Positions 45,238-53,921 are shown, counted from the stretch's first letter. The stretch is DNA of 64,000 bases from Microbulbifer sp. A4B17 (GCF_003076275.1 NZ_CP029064.1:878501-942500), one strand, 5' to 3'. The notes: generated by a model not told the origin, from the letters alone. Numbers and translations are program-made.

Positions 45238-46441
45238 TTAAAATTCTCTTCCGATTGCTTTCACATCCAAATAGATACTAATCTCCTTATAATCAAAACC
45301 GTGTCCCGCCTGATAAGACTGAGTAACCCGCTCATCAGTATGCGCCATCAACTGCTGCACCGACTTAACGTTATACCCCATCCTCTTGAATCGGTCTGAT
45401 GCGAGACTGCGCACTTCGTGGAAGCTGGGTGGAGTTTGGCTTTTAGGTAAGCCGATGTAAAGTCCGGTAGCGTTGCGAACTTCGGTAAACATATCGCTCA
45501 ACCGGTCGGGGATTACCTGGCAAACATGCTCTTTAATTTTTCCCGTTCGCTGTTGCTTAGGTGTGTGGCTCAGTATATAGGGGCTGCGGTAATTTCTTAG
45601 GCTGAGTTCTCTTGCGCGGTTTATAAATTTGCCAAGTTGTTGGTGGGTTTTTAAATTAAAAATTTAAGTGGCTGGCGGCGAGGCTATCTCGTTGCGCTTC
45701 GGATTTATTAATCGTTTTTCGTAGGTGGTCGCCTTGCAGGTGTTTATCAAAGTTCAGCTCGCAGATATCGGCGCGACGCATGGTGGTTAGCATACTGATA
45801 CCTATGGCAATCTGGAGCGCTTCATAGCCTAATTCCCCAGCCTTTTTATAGATGGTCCAGTAAGCTTCCAGGGTTAAGCGTTGGCGTTTTTTAATGGGCT
45901 TTCCTTTTTCCAGTAGGCGCGGACGGTCATCGGCTGTAGTGAATGGGTTGCTTTCCAATTTGCACAACCCTTCAGCCATTAGGAAATTAAAGAATTTATT
46001 AAACTCCGCGCGGCATGCGTGCTGTTGGTGATAGGTGAGGGATTTCCACTACTTGCGCAGATCAGCCAGCTTGGCTTTGTGAATGGGGATCACTTCGAAG
46101 TCTTCGCCAAATCGTTTGAGTGCGTTACAGCGATTGCGCCAGCTGGCCTTGCTGGGTAAGCGTGGGTCATTCTCCGCTCGCCAGTCCATATATCGCGCAG
46201 CATGGAAAGCAAAGCTCGCTCTATCAGGCGCTTTAGCCGGCTTGCGTTCTACCTTTATACCTCGCTGAGCATTAGCCTGCTCAGCCATGCGAATGGCTTC
46301 TTCGAGGGATGCAGAGAATACTTTATCCGTTAGATCGGGGCGACGATAGCGCCAATAGTTTTCCCGCCCGCGTGAATCTGGATATAGGTTATCGGGTAAT
46401 AAAGTATCACCCACCATACGGGGCTTCTTTGGTCTGGCCAT
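45238..46441 (-). pseudogene. int: Tyrosine recombinase (lambda-type integrase), broken
   Basis: Three pieces of one integrase of about 400 residues. 46441-46049 is the N-terminal arm- and core-binding part (MARPKKPRMVGDTLLPDNLYPDSRG-like start), ending LADLRK at a TAG. The same frame continues (WKSLTYHQQHACRAEFNKFFNFL) to 45656 and includes the first catalytic Arg (TTMRRADICEL). A frameshift near 45656 is followed by the C-terminal part with HEVRSLASDRF (His-x-x-Arg) and LMAHTDERVTQSYQ. It points toward the tRNA, as expected. Confidence 0.85.
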
Positions 46442-46473
46442 TTCCTTGCTCGATTACTTCTATTTAATTGGGG

Positions 46474-46761
46474 TTAGCCCGCCAGCAGGTCCATCCTGGT
46501 CTTGGTCTGGCCATCGTTGGCGGCGGTGTTCTGGGCGGGGGTTTTGCCGGTGTGGTCGCGTATGGCGAACCTGTCGGCATCCACATAGGGTTCACCGGCG
46601 ATGATCTGGCCGGGGATATGCTCGGCCTCTATCCACTCCAGGATTTTCTCCTTGCCTGGGCGGGAGCTTTTTTCGAATTGCTCTTTGGCCCAAGTGACCC
46701 CTTTAACCAGCTTACCCATTGGGCAGCCCTCCCTGACTCGCGAGGAAGTATCCCCGGCCAT
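46474..46761 (-). CDS. Excisionase-like protein
   Basis: 95 residues, or 81 if it starts at the internal ATG at 46719 (MGKLVKGVTWAKEQF), which fits the family better. The segment KLVKGVTWAKEQFE ... PYVDADRFAI resembles small phage excisionases with a MerR-like winged helix. It sits directly upstream of the integrase on the same strand. Confidence 0.6.
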   Translation of the reverse strand: MAGDTSSRVREGCPMGKLVKGVTWAKEQFEKSSRPGKEKILEWIEAEHIPGQIIAGEPYVDADRFAIRDHTGKTPAQNTAANDGQTKTRMDLLAG

Positions 46762-46948
46762 TTTTATTAAGTGTTCCTGATTGATGCAGTGCTTTGAAAA
46801 CAGGGTTAACGGTTTCGTAACGAAGGCGTAGATCCTTGATGATATTGCGCATCACTGGCTTCGGGCCGAACTCCCCGGTGCTGATTCGCTGGGCTAGTTG
46901 CTGTTGTCCTTCACTGGGGTGGGCGGTGTGTAACGGTTGCTTATCCAA
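46712..46948 (-). CDS. Small winged-helix DNA-binding protein
   Basis: 78 residues. LAQRISTGEFGPKPVMRNIIKDLRLRYETVNPVFKAL reads as a helix-turn-helix with a following wing (SGTLNKNGRGYFLA), similar to GntR-type heads. It overlaps the excisionase-like gene. A phage regulator is the likely role, with low certainty. Confidence 0.55.
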   Translation of the reverse strand: MDKQPLHTAHPSEGQQQLAQRISTGEFGPKPVMRNIIKDLRLRYETVNPVFKALHQSGTLNKNGRGYFLASQGGLPNG

Positions 46949-46952
46949 TGTT

Positions 46953-47426
46953 TCAGGCTGTTGCAGCAGCGTTAAACGCGAGTAACGCTACCAGTCCTAC
47001 GATGTCTGTAATGATTGCTAGCGCGAGGAAACCGATATGCTGAAGCTTTGCCGGGTCTGTGTTAAGGGTGTTGGCCAAGCTGTTGAATGCGCTCTGCGTG
47101 CTGGGTGTCTGCTCGATTGTGGATAGTTTTTCTATTAGCTGCGTGCGCTGATCTTCCAATGTGGATAACTGTGCAGCGGTATCAATGGCACGTTGGCGGT
47201 AGCCTTTGTTGGTGTCGGTGTTAATCAAGCTATTTAAGGTGTTGCTCTGATGTTCCAGGCTGTTGAGCTGCTGTTGCAACGCTTGGTATTCCTGGTTGCT
47301 GCGAGTTCTGCGCTGTTGCTGTTCGTCGCTGTGGGTGGCGATAAACCCAACGGTTTCAGCAATGCTGATCACTACCAGCAGGGGCCAGAGGAAGAGCAGG
47401 GCATAGCCGCAAAGAGAGGAATACAT
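46953..47426 (-). CDS. Membrane coiled-coil protein (phage-like)
   Basis: 157 residues. TM segment near 5-30 (YALLFLWPLLVVISIAETVGF), a Gln-rich coiled coil (about 38-115: YQALQQQLNSLEHQSNTLNSL), and a second TM near 130-152 (IGFLALAIITDIVGLVALL). No family recognised; it resembles accessory membrane proteins seen near phage integration modules. Confidence 0.6.
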   Translation of the reverse strand: MYSSLCGYALLFLWPLLVVISIAETVGFIATHSDEQQQRRTRSNQEYQALQQQLNSLEHQSNTLNSLINTDTNKGYRQRAIDTAAQLSTLEDQRTQLIEKLSTIEQTPSTQSAFNSLANTLNTDPAKLQHIGFLALAIITDIVGLVALLAFNAAATA

Positions 47427-47428
47427 TA

Positions 47429-47736
47429 GAGAATAATATTATTGGAACAAATCCAGATTTTTCGGAAGTTGATCCTATCGAATCCGAATTTGAGCAGCTC
47501 TGGAAATCCTACCCCAAGTGTGCAGGTGGTAATCCAAAAGGGGAGGCCTTGAAGGCTTATCGAAACCAACGAAAACACCATCCTCCTGAAGAATTTCAAT
47601 CAGGGCTAAATCGCTATCGCAACTTCTGCGAGCAATCCCTAAAGACCGGTACCGAATTCGTAATGAAGGCCAAAAGGTTCTTTGGTCGTGGAAAAATTGG
47701 CAGGATGAGTACAGCCTTCTAGTGAGTAACCAGTAG
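47429..47736 (+). pseudogene. Phage replication protein C-terminal remnant
   Basis: An open frame without a start reads FEQLWKSYPKCAGGNPKGEALKAY, then MKAKRFFG, the usual C-terminal layout of phage replication (O/DnaT-like) proteins. The expected tail (SWKNWQDEYSLL) lies in another frame, so a frameshift occurs near 47690. The N-terminus is absent. Confidence 0.6.
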
Positions 47737-47739
47737 GAA

Positions 47740-47883
47740 GTGAGCAATGAAAACCGTAACTCAGGCGCTGGCAACCAGCTCCAGCAGCACGTACAACTCA
47801 ACACGGCATTCGCTAGAGCCACAGCACGGGAAGCTGCCGCTGACCCTATGAAGCGAATGGCCCAGCTGTATGGCCGCAAGTAG
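47740..47883 (+). CDS. Small phage-like protein
   Basis: 47 residues from a GTG, AREAADPMKRMAQLYGRK at the end. Follows the replication remnant by 3 bases. It could be a short accessory protein or the end of a lost larger gene. Confidence 0.35.
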   Translation: MSNENRNSGAGNQLQQHVQLNTAFARATAREAAADPMKRMAQLYGRK

Positions 47884-47906
47884 ACATCACAGCACAGGTT
47901 GTTTGA

Positions 47907-48029
47907 ATGAGTGAGGAAAGTGACGAGGGCTCATTGGAGGGTGAGGTTTTGGAGGGGGAATACATCCCCGGTGAACCAGAGCCGCAGCTTGGAAGGTGGG
48001 AAGAAATGCTTGCAGACACAAGCTGGTAA
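47907..48029 (+). CDS. Very small acidic protein
   Basis: 40 residues (MSEESDEGSLEGEVLEGEYIP at the start). It lies between phage fragments with no strong ribosome site. Unknown; may not be expressed. Confidence 0.3.
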   Translation: MSEESDEGSLEGEVLEGEYIPGEPEPQLGRWEEMLADTSW

Positions 48030-48055
48030 ACGTGAATGTTTAAGGAGCGATAGTT

Positions 48056-48301
48056 ATGACCGTTGTGACACTTACCGAAACGAAAGGGCGAATTATGACT
48101 ACTGCGGCCAGTAAGCCGTTATCGGTATTCCGCACGGGCAATCCAGGTCAAGTGGACTTGGTGTTTGCTCATACGGTGGTGACCCAAAATAAAATCCGGC
48201 AGGTCCATGAGGATTATTTGGAGACTTTTCACCGGGATAATTTACATGTGGCGAGAAAGGTTTTTCAGAAGCATTTCGATAGTTTTCAGGTGGCTGCATA
48301 A
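48056..48301 (+). CDS. Hypothetical phage protein
   Basis: 81 residues with a good AAGGAG site 8 bases before the ATG. Basic, soluble; FHRDNLHVARKVFQKHF near the C-terminus. Unrecognised. Confidence 0.5.
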   Translation: MTVVTLTETKGRIMTTAASKPLSVFRTGNPGQVDLVFAHTVVTQNKIRQVHEDYLETFHRDNLHVARKVFQKHFDSFQVAA

Positions 48302-48337
48302 TTGTTCCAGTTGAAGTTACCGTTGTGGGGGAGTGAC

Positions 48338-48526
48338 ATGAGATTTGATTCTGCTAGTCAGGCTTGGCACGATGCCTTCGGTGATTCTGCGGCGGCGTTT
48401 GATTATGAAGTCATGGGTGGTAGGAGTACGGCTACTTTGAGCACGTGTCGTGAGCGGAAAGTATTAATTCGGGGTGAAGTGCAGAGTAAGGTAGATCAGG
48501 TAATTTTCTGGATTGATACGCCGTGA
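48338..48526 (+). CDS. Hypothetical phage protein
   Basis: 62 residues. The ATG at 48338 follows GGGGGAG. Soluble, ends VDQVIFWIDTP. It follows the 81-residue gene by 36 bases. Unrecognised. Confidence 0.45.
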   Translation: MRFDSASQAWHDAFGDSAAAFDYEVMGGRSTATLSTCRERKVLIRGEVQSKVDQVIFWIDTP

Positions 48527-49387
48527 GTGAGTGGTGCTGAAACTGTCGTTGGGAAAGGGAGCGGTAATCGGGCAATAGATTCCTGTGAGAAGGGATTAAT
48601 CCAGAGTGTAGTTGCCGAGTTGAAGTGTAGTGATCCGTTGGCTTATGCTGGAGTATGGCTGTCTATGCGCCCCCGGCCGTGAGATTTAAAGAGCGGGCGG
48701 CACTGTTGCGTCTGAGTTTGATCAGTAGGGTGAGCCGCACCCCAGAGACAAGATGAGTTAGTTAGCGCTGTATTGTATTAATGCGTGTGGGTTGCGCGAT
48801 GTGAATGGTCGATCTATTGATTTGGCTTATGCATGTAAAATTTTAGGGTGTGATAAAAAAGAGTGAGATAGGGAGTGGGTGAAGATTTGGAAACGCTTGC
48901 ACCGGCGTTTGGGCTCTTTGACTGCAAGAGCTTTAGGCCCTGTGTCTGAATTGGTGCGGGAGTACAAAAAAACGGTTTAAGATCGCTTGTTGACAGCTTT
49001 GTCTTGAGGAGGTACAAATTCCCTAGCATGCAGTTTTTCTGCTTTGTAAAAAAACCGGCCGCTGGGCTGGTTTTTTTGTGATTATAAGTTAATGAGCTTT
49101 ACTGCCATTGATAAACTTCTGCAGGTCTTTGCCGCACTGAATGTCTTTTTTGAATGGCTATTCCACAAAGTGTGATTAGGTGCTGGGTTTTTGTGCATGC
49201 TATTTATATTAATATCCTGTGAGTGAGAAAAGTTCTATTCGTAAAATTTTGAGTTTCTTTACTTGGTAAGATCGTGCCTGGAAAGGATGATAAATTAAAT
49301 ACAGTATAATTTACTTGGTTTAAGGTGTGCTATAAGCTTCACTTTCTCTTTCGCTAGTTAATTCAATATATTTTTTAGTGAGTTTTT
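48527..49387. other. Decayed region with no intact gene
   Basis: 861 bases of broken phage-like reading frames (for example LALYCINACGLRDVNGRS, cut by stops) plus a terminator at 49049-49080. The stretch 49100-49387 upstream of the next gene is AT-rich and presumably holds its promoter. Confidence 0.5.
49049..49080 (+). terminator. Rho-independent terminator
   Basis: Stem AACCGGCC / GGCTGGTT with a GCTG loop and one G-T pair, flanked by an A run and followed by seven T. Probably ends the decayed early phage operon. Confidence 0.75.
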
Positions 49388-50215
49388 ATGTTTTTTAGAA
49401 ATACCGTCAAAACAGTAGCTGTTTCTGTGGCCCTATTAGCCTTCGGCGCGCAAGCTAAAACGTTCAAGTATGAACTCCAAGATCTGCATTCTTCTAACGC
49501 TGAAATACAGTATCCTGGCCTAGATTTAAATGATGCTAGCTCTGTGATTTTGACTATCGATCAGGCAGATCACTCAGAACCAGCAATACTTACTTCGTTA
49601 GAAATTAATTTTCCTTATGCACCTAGTCTGTCAGTAAGTAATTTCAGAGAAGATGATCAAGATTTGAGGTTTTATGCAACGGTCGATGATGCTTGGGTGT
49701 ATCGTCAGCTTGATATCACAATAGACGGTTTGGATATTGAAAGCCCAAATAATACAATGGTTCACATTGAGGGTTTTGTCTCTGAAACTGAAAATTTTAT
49801 TGGGGAAGAGAGTTCACTAAATTTTGACCAAAGACTATTTACTGCTGATGGGAAATTGGTTGATGCGACTCCAAGCAATATTGTTGATGTCAAATCGTTC
49901 ACAGTTGACGGTAGTCAAGTTGAGTTATCTCTAAGAGATAATCCAACTGTTGATCCAGATTCAGAAAATGGGGATATGGCATTTGTTGTCGAATTACTGT
50001 GGTTTGGAGAGGGGAAAGAGGTTTTTTACTTTCACGCACCCTTCGGCGATGAATCTAAGTTTTTTGAGGCATACAAGCTAGAAGTTTCAACAATGTCTGG
50101 ACCTGATGGAGATGAAACAGCCATAAGCATTCTAGCTAAAGACATGCAAGATAATGAATCTGAAACACATCATATTTATCTGGAAGATATGCTGAGGGAT
50201 GCTTACGACCTTTAA
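49388..50215 (+). CDS. Secreted protein of unknown function
   Basis: 275 residues with a signal peptide (VKTVAVSVALLAFGAQA). The mature part is acidic and predicted beta-rich (ASSVILTIDQADHSEPAILTS, QVELSLRDNPTVDPDSENG), with no Cys. It is intact and AT-rich inside a prophage otherwise made of fragments, which suggests a later insertion or a retained cargo gene. I do not recognise the family. Confidence 0.7.
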   Translation: MFFRNTVKTVAVSVALLAFGAQAKTFKYELQDLHSSNAEIQYPGLDLNDASSVILTIDQADHSEPAILTSLEINFPYAPSLSVSNFREDDQDLRFYATVDDAWVYRQLDITIDGLDIESPNNTMVHIEGFVSETENFIGEESSLNFDQRLFTADGKLVDATPSNIVDVKSFTVDGSQVELSLRDNPTVDPDSENGDMAFVVELLWFGEGKEVFYFHAPFGDESKFFEAYKLEVSTMSGPDGDETAISILAKDMQDNESETHHIYLEDMLRDAYDL

Positions 50216-50319
50216 GCGAATCCATATTTTTGATTTAAGGTTAAAGATGCGCTGATTTTTTAAATCAGTTAAAACGCTTAGCAAAGTCGCTCTGTAGTCA
50301 TACTCTTTCCATAATATTT

Positions 50320-50343
50320 AACCCGCCCTGTGTGGGTTTTTTA
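50320..50343 (+). terminator. Weak terminator after the secreted-protein gene
   Basis: AACCC / GGGTT stem with a 9-base loop followed by a T run. It overlaps the putative GTG of the next reading frame. Confidence 0.5.
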
Positions 50344-50916
50344 ATTTCTGGCGTTCCCATATTTGATAACGATTATTTGACGAAAGCGGAGTTGTCTTGT
50401 AGCTGTTGTGAGAAAAATTATTTCAACGACGAAATGCTCAGATGCTTGATTCGAGTCATAGAGCGTTATCGCAATCCGATGGTTATTAATTCCGGTTACC
50501 GTTGTCCAAATCACAACACCAGATTAAATGCGACCATGACCCATGCCACCGGGGATACCGTTCATATTGCTGAAAATACCTATTACATGGTGCACAACCC
50601 AAGTGCTGGTGTTCATGGTGATGAACGCGCTCTGGAAAAAACCAAGAACATGTTGGCAAAAGTGAAAACTACTATGATTGGCTTGTATTCCTCGCGCACC
50701 GGAATGTCGGATGAGGAAACCAGCCAAGTATTGATGGGCAACCAAAAGGACGGTGATGCAGCAGTGCTTAACATCCGGCCCAAGTTCCTGCTTTGTGATA
50801 TTGCTGATGAGGGTAGCGCAAAGGTTACTCTGGAACCCGAATTCGAAGTGGGCGAATCCACCAAAAACAACACTACTCCGAATAGCGTGAGCAATATTGC
50901 TGAAGCGCATCTCTGA
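50332..50916 (+). pseudogene. Composite of endolysin, prohead protease and capsid fragments
   Basis: A 194-codon frame that joins pieces of three phage proteins. Residues 1-68 resemble an M15-type peptidase/endolysin (AELSCSCCEKNYF, MVINSGYRCPNHNTRLN). Residues about 72-135 match the ClpP-like prohead protease (GDTVHIAENTYYMVHNPSAGVHGDE, GLYSSRTGMSDEE). Residues about 138-192 match a major capsid protein (VLNIRPKFLLCDI, EFEVGESTKNN, PNSVSNIAEA). The capsid C-terminus continues in another frame to 51052 (SGHNGWYLNTDPVIHDTIKVLYLD). In-frame deletions explain this best. Confidence 0.7.
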
Positions 50917-51105
50917 TGCCCATCTCAGTGGTCATAACGGCTGGTACCTTAATACAGATCCGGTAATACATGACACTATCAAAGTGCTCTATCTGGATAA
51001 CGCCGCTAAAGCCTGGGATACTAAGGGAATGGTTAAGACACCAAAGGCCTAAAAAATTGGTGCTCTAGCCCTAGTTATTAAAGTTAATGTTGGTCTGAGG
51101 AGACT

Positions 51106-51438
51106 ATGAAAAAATTACCAATCTTCCTTTTATTGTTCCTGGTTTCAAATTTTGTATTCGCTGGGTCCTGTGGTGCTAACTCTTGTTCTGCAAATATCAC
51201 GACTCTTTATCCACATGGTGGTACAGAGAATATTCATATTGAGCTGGACGCTGATATGTCATCGCTGAACTGCACCCTAAATGAGGGTAAATTTATTACT
51301 TTGACAAAAGGTAACGGTCTACACTCAGAGATCTATTCAATGATCTTGTCAGCCGCTATTGCTCAAAAATCCTTAAAATTTAGAATTGAAGAAAATTCCT
51401 CTAACTGTGAGGTAGTTTATACGCAGCTTATTTACTAA
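51106..51438 (+). CDS. Small secreted Cys-containing protein
   Basis: 110 residues with a signal peptide (LPIFLLLFLVSNFVFA) and four mature Cys (GSCGANSCSAN, SLNCTLN, SSNCEVV). It has its own terminator at 51460. Intact within the eroded prophage and AT-rich. Unknown function. Confidence 0.65.
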   Translation: MKKLPIFLLLFLVSNFVFAGSCGANSCSANITTLYPHGGTENIHIELDADMSSLNCTLNEGKFITLTKGNGLHSEIYSMILSAAIAQKSLKFRIEENSSNCEVVYTQLIY

Positions 51439-51459
51439 ATTGTAATTAAGTTTCTTGAA

Positions 51460-51489
51460 GAAGGCCGCACTGCGCGGCCTTCTTTATTT
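51460..51489 (+). terminator. Rho-independent terminator
   Basis: Perfect 9-base stem GAAGGCCGC / GCGGCCTTC with a 5-base loop followed by TTTATTT. Confidence 0.85.
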
Positions 51490-51514
51490 CTACTTCTTTA
51501 TCGAGAGAAAGAAT

Positions 51515-51967
51515 ATGGCTACTAATTTTGTACAAGACGGGCGCATGCTGGATTACACCAATAGCACCAGCGCAGATATTACCTCTGGCTAGGTGGTACC
51601 AGTCGGTGTAGTACTGGGTATAGCAATGGATGATATCGCCGTGGGTGAGTTCGGTGTGATTGCAATTGATGGCGTATTCACTGTGCCCAAGGTATCCGCT
51701 GCAGAGATCAATCAGGGGGAAACCCTAACCTGGGTGGTTGCCTCCGGCTCATTCGATAACAACGCAGCGACCGCAGTTACTGACGATATCACCGGCGCGA
51801 CAGCCTTTGCCGATGAGGATGCGGGTTCCAGCGTTACCAGCCTCGCGGTCAAATTCACCGACGTACCATGTACTGTTAAATCCTATGTGAACCATGGATC
51901 TGGACCAAAGAGCTGTAGAGCGCGCATTTCGCAAATGGGGCAAGTCCGCTACCTATACAGACGGTAG
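51515..51967 (+). pseudogene. DUF2190 phage capsid-associated protein, amber-interrupted
   Basis: Starts MATNFVQDGRMLDYTNSTSAD, meets TAG at 51590-51592 where the family has a residue just before VVPVGVVLGIA, and continues in frame (AVGEFGVIAIDGVFTVPKVSA, QGETLTWVV). The last third (from about 51870) has no family-like sequence because it overlaps the next fragment. Confidence 0.7.
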
Positions 51968-52007
51968 CGATGCTGAGTCTATCGATTGCCATGTGATAAA
52001 AGATTAG
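51894..52007 (+). pseudogene. Phage head-tail joining protein fragment
   Basis: 37 residues beginning MDLDQRAVERAFRKWGKSATYT, like the N-terminus of small head-tail proteins. It is then cut short. It overlaps the end of the DUF2190 remnant. Confidence 0.45.
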
Positions 52008-52054
52008 GAGGTTAATGAGTTTGAGGAAGATGAGCGTATGCGGGTGCTGCTATT

Positions 52055-52089
52055 CTCCACTAAAACCCGTGTAGTGGGTTTTAGTGGAG
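52055..52089. repeat. Perfect 14-base inverted repeat
   Basis: CTCCACTAAAACCC (52055-52068) and GGGTTTTAGTGGAG (52076-52089) with a 7-base loop. It could end transcription for the convergent genes, though no T run follows, or mark a deletion endpoint. Confidence 0.7.
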
Positions 52090-52105
52090 GTTTCGGTGCA
52101 GCTAT

Positions 52106-52465
52106 TTAAAAACTTTCTAAATGAGAAATTTGTAAATTGTTACCGTTTCTTTGTCCTTGAACGGTTACTGTGTAGTTATTGGCTAGTTGATTATTTATAA
52201 CGCCATGGTTTCTAGTGGAAATTAAGGCGTTCTGATCAATCACTACTTGAACATCAACTGCGGATATATCACCACGCTGGGCCACAACGTTGAGTATCGT
52301 GGCGCTTAAATTATTAACTGTGTCAATCAGTATTGTTTGTTGACTTCCTATATTTTCGCCACTGTTCCATCGATCTGTAGCTTTTTGCGCCGCCTGGGGT
52401 TGGTCATCAGCTTGGTGCCTATTAAGAAAGTTTTGGGTAAAAGTGACTGTATGAATTACGGGCAT
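52106..52465 (-). CDS. Hypothetical protein, inserted antisense in the prophage
   Basis: 119 residues with a strong AAAAGGAG site before the ATG at 52465. No signal peptide or TM; Asn/Gln-rich (LANNYTVTVQGQRNGNNLQ). It lies opposite to the phage structural genes and between head and tail fragments, the usual place for a moron gene. Not recognised. Confidence 0.6.
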   Translation of the reverse strand: MPVIHTVTFTQNFLNRHQADDQPQAAQKATDRWNSGENIGSQQTILIDTVNNLSATILNVVAQRGDISAVDVQVVIDQNALISTRNHGVINNQLANNYTVTVQGQRNGNNLQISHLESF

Positions 52466-52645
52466 CGTTTGGTCTCCTTTTGGATTACGATCAAGGACAC
52501 CTTACGTCCGTATTGGCAACTAATTAATCGAGAATTTTTTCCCCATATAAAGTATCCATAGCCTGGATTCACGAGTTTATTTTCCCAAAATTCATCTTGA
52601 GAACTACCAATGAAGAGCGAATTTACATGTGTGATGCGATGCTGA

Positions 52646-52800
52646 GCACGCTTTTTAGAGCAGGGTGCTTTCTTTGGGGCTCCAGTTAAGCGCAGCATTA
52701 CTTGGAAACAGGGCAAAGAAGAATTCACGGCAACCGTCCATATACGCCGCCTTTCCTACTTTATCGCCGTCAATGATGTCGCGGCGATGCGCAGTGAGGG
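52646..52800 (+). pseudogene. Phage tail assembly chaperone fragment
   Basis: The frame reads GAFFGAPVKRSITWKQGKEEF, then TATVHIRRLSYFIAVNDVAAM, similar to tail assembly chaperones. No start codon, and the C-terminus is replaced by the next fragment. Confidence 0.5.
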
Positions 52801-52815
52801 GAATGCTTTTCCGGA

Positions 52816-53274
52816 TTGGAAGGTGAAGAGGCGGCCTATATGCGCGCGGCGCTCGCAATCGGTCAGACCTTGCTGGATGAGAAAAAGCGCAATGCTTTAA
52901 CCAGCATTATCGCCAATACCAATGATGCGGACATGGGCGCATACGGTGTGGTGTATATCACTGGTGGTCTGGCTGCGGCAAAGCTAACTGGTATGGCCCA
53001 TGACGCTCTTGATGCCGTGCCTGAAACCGGCAATTGGTTGTTGGAAAAAGGTGAGCAGATAACCACTTCTGAAACCAGTGCAAAACTGGATCGAAGACTC
53101 AGCATGATTCAAGCTGATATGCACGACGGTGGCCGTGGTGGCTCTTTGGGTGGGGCTGCACCATTTACACAGAATATTAGCTTTACTGATAAGTTGGATA
53201 ATCGTACCACGAGTCAATTGGCTCGCGAGAGTACTAGCCAGCAACGTATTAACTGCAAGAGGCTTGGTTCTTAA
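52816..53274 (+). pseudogene. Tape measure protein C-terminal remnant
   Basis: 152 codons. GMAHDALDAVPETGNWLLEKGEQI followed by SAKLDRRL is the usual end of phage tail tape measure proteins. The N-terminus of the frame (GEEAAYMRAALAIG) is probably another piece of the same or a neighbouring gene. Hundreds of codons are missing compared with a full tape measure gene. Confidence 0.55.
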
Positions 53275-53437
53275 GTTTAATGAGAGTCGCCTGTTAGAGG
53301 CGTGGCCTATGACCCCGAATATGGCCACCGCTACCAAACGGATTTATAGAATGGAGCGCCGCAATGCGGAGAGGGAGCGCCCACTGGGTCAATATTCGGG
53401 GATGTTCAAAAATCTGGATATGAAGATCACTAGGTAG
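53260..53437 (+). pseudogene. Phage tail protein fragment
   Basis: In a second frame after the tape measure piece: FNESRLLEAWPMTPNMATATKRI, ending near 53437. Looks like a small tail gene whose start has been lost. Family uncertain. Confidence 0.4.
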
Positions 53438-53472
53438 TCATCGCTGGACACCACGCCTGTGTCGGGAGCCTG

Positions 53473-53838
53473 GTGGGTTTTCAGTTTAAAGACGCCAGTG
53501 AATTTTTTGCCGATGGTGAGGTCATCGGTTACGGTAGTGGCAGTACAGTAACGTACCAGTTGGTAAAAAGCTATGTGTTTGGATCACTGTCTTATCAGCG
53601 CGAGATTTATAAACCGGTAAGTGGGGCGGTAAAGATTTTTGCTGATGGTCAGGAGGTAGCTGCCGCTATTGATTACACCACCGGTCAAGTGGAACTCAGT
53701 GCGACTTCCGATACAGAAATTACCAAGGAAGGTAAGTTCGATGTGCCGGTGCCCTTTGAGGATGATGTCAGCTTCAGTATTGATAATCGCCATAGGGTTT
53801 GTAGTGGGAGTGCCGAACTGATGGAGATTCGCCTGTGA
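53473..53838 (+). pseudogene. DUF2460 phage/GTA tail protein, truncated
   Basis: 121 codons matching the C-terminal two-thirds of DUF2460 proteins (FQFKDASEFFADGEVIGYGSG, TYQLVKSYVF, YKPVSGAVKIFADGQEV, FDVPVPFEDDVSF). The N-terminus is missing. The stop overlaps the next start (GTGA), as in intact phages and gene transfer agents. Confidence 0.65.
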
Positions 53839-53921
53839 GATATATCGCAGGAGACCTGCAAACTCACTATGACAACGGCGCTGCCGAAGCTGTGTGCGAT
53901 ATAGTTCTTCCATTTTGCTGA
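53835..53921 (+). pseudogene. DUF2163 phage/GTA protein, N-terminal fragment
   Basis: 28 residues starting RYIAGDLQTHYDNGAAEAVC, similar to the start of DUF2163 proteins that follow DUF2460 in phages and GTAs. It is cut after 28 residues, and phage sequence ends here. Confidence 0.5.

Larger units (their letters stand above)
42777..53921. mobile_element. Degraded prophage remnant next to tRNA-Ala
   Basis: About 11 kb. From the tRNA outward: cargo genes, a broken lambda-type integrase, excisionase-like and regulator genes, then pieces of replication, endolysin, prohead protease, capsid, DUF2190, head-tail, tail chaperone, tape measure, DUF2460 and DUF2163 genes in normal order. Nearly every structural gene is a short fragment with stops, frameshifts or internal deletions. 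Boundaries are estimates. Confidence 0.8.

Noticed and set aside
45656-51592. Amber codon reassignment in the prophage
   Set aside because: Only two in-frame TAG codons, alongside frameshifts and deletions in the same element; decay explains them without a changed code.
52456-52728. 90-codon minus-strand frame
   Set aside because: It overlaps the start of the better-supported 119-residue gene and is antisense to the tail chaperone fragment.
42777-53921. CRISPR array anywhere in the island
   Set aside because: No regularly spaced direct repeats were seen; the repeats found are single dyads or coding tandem repeats.
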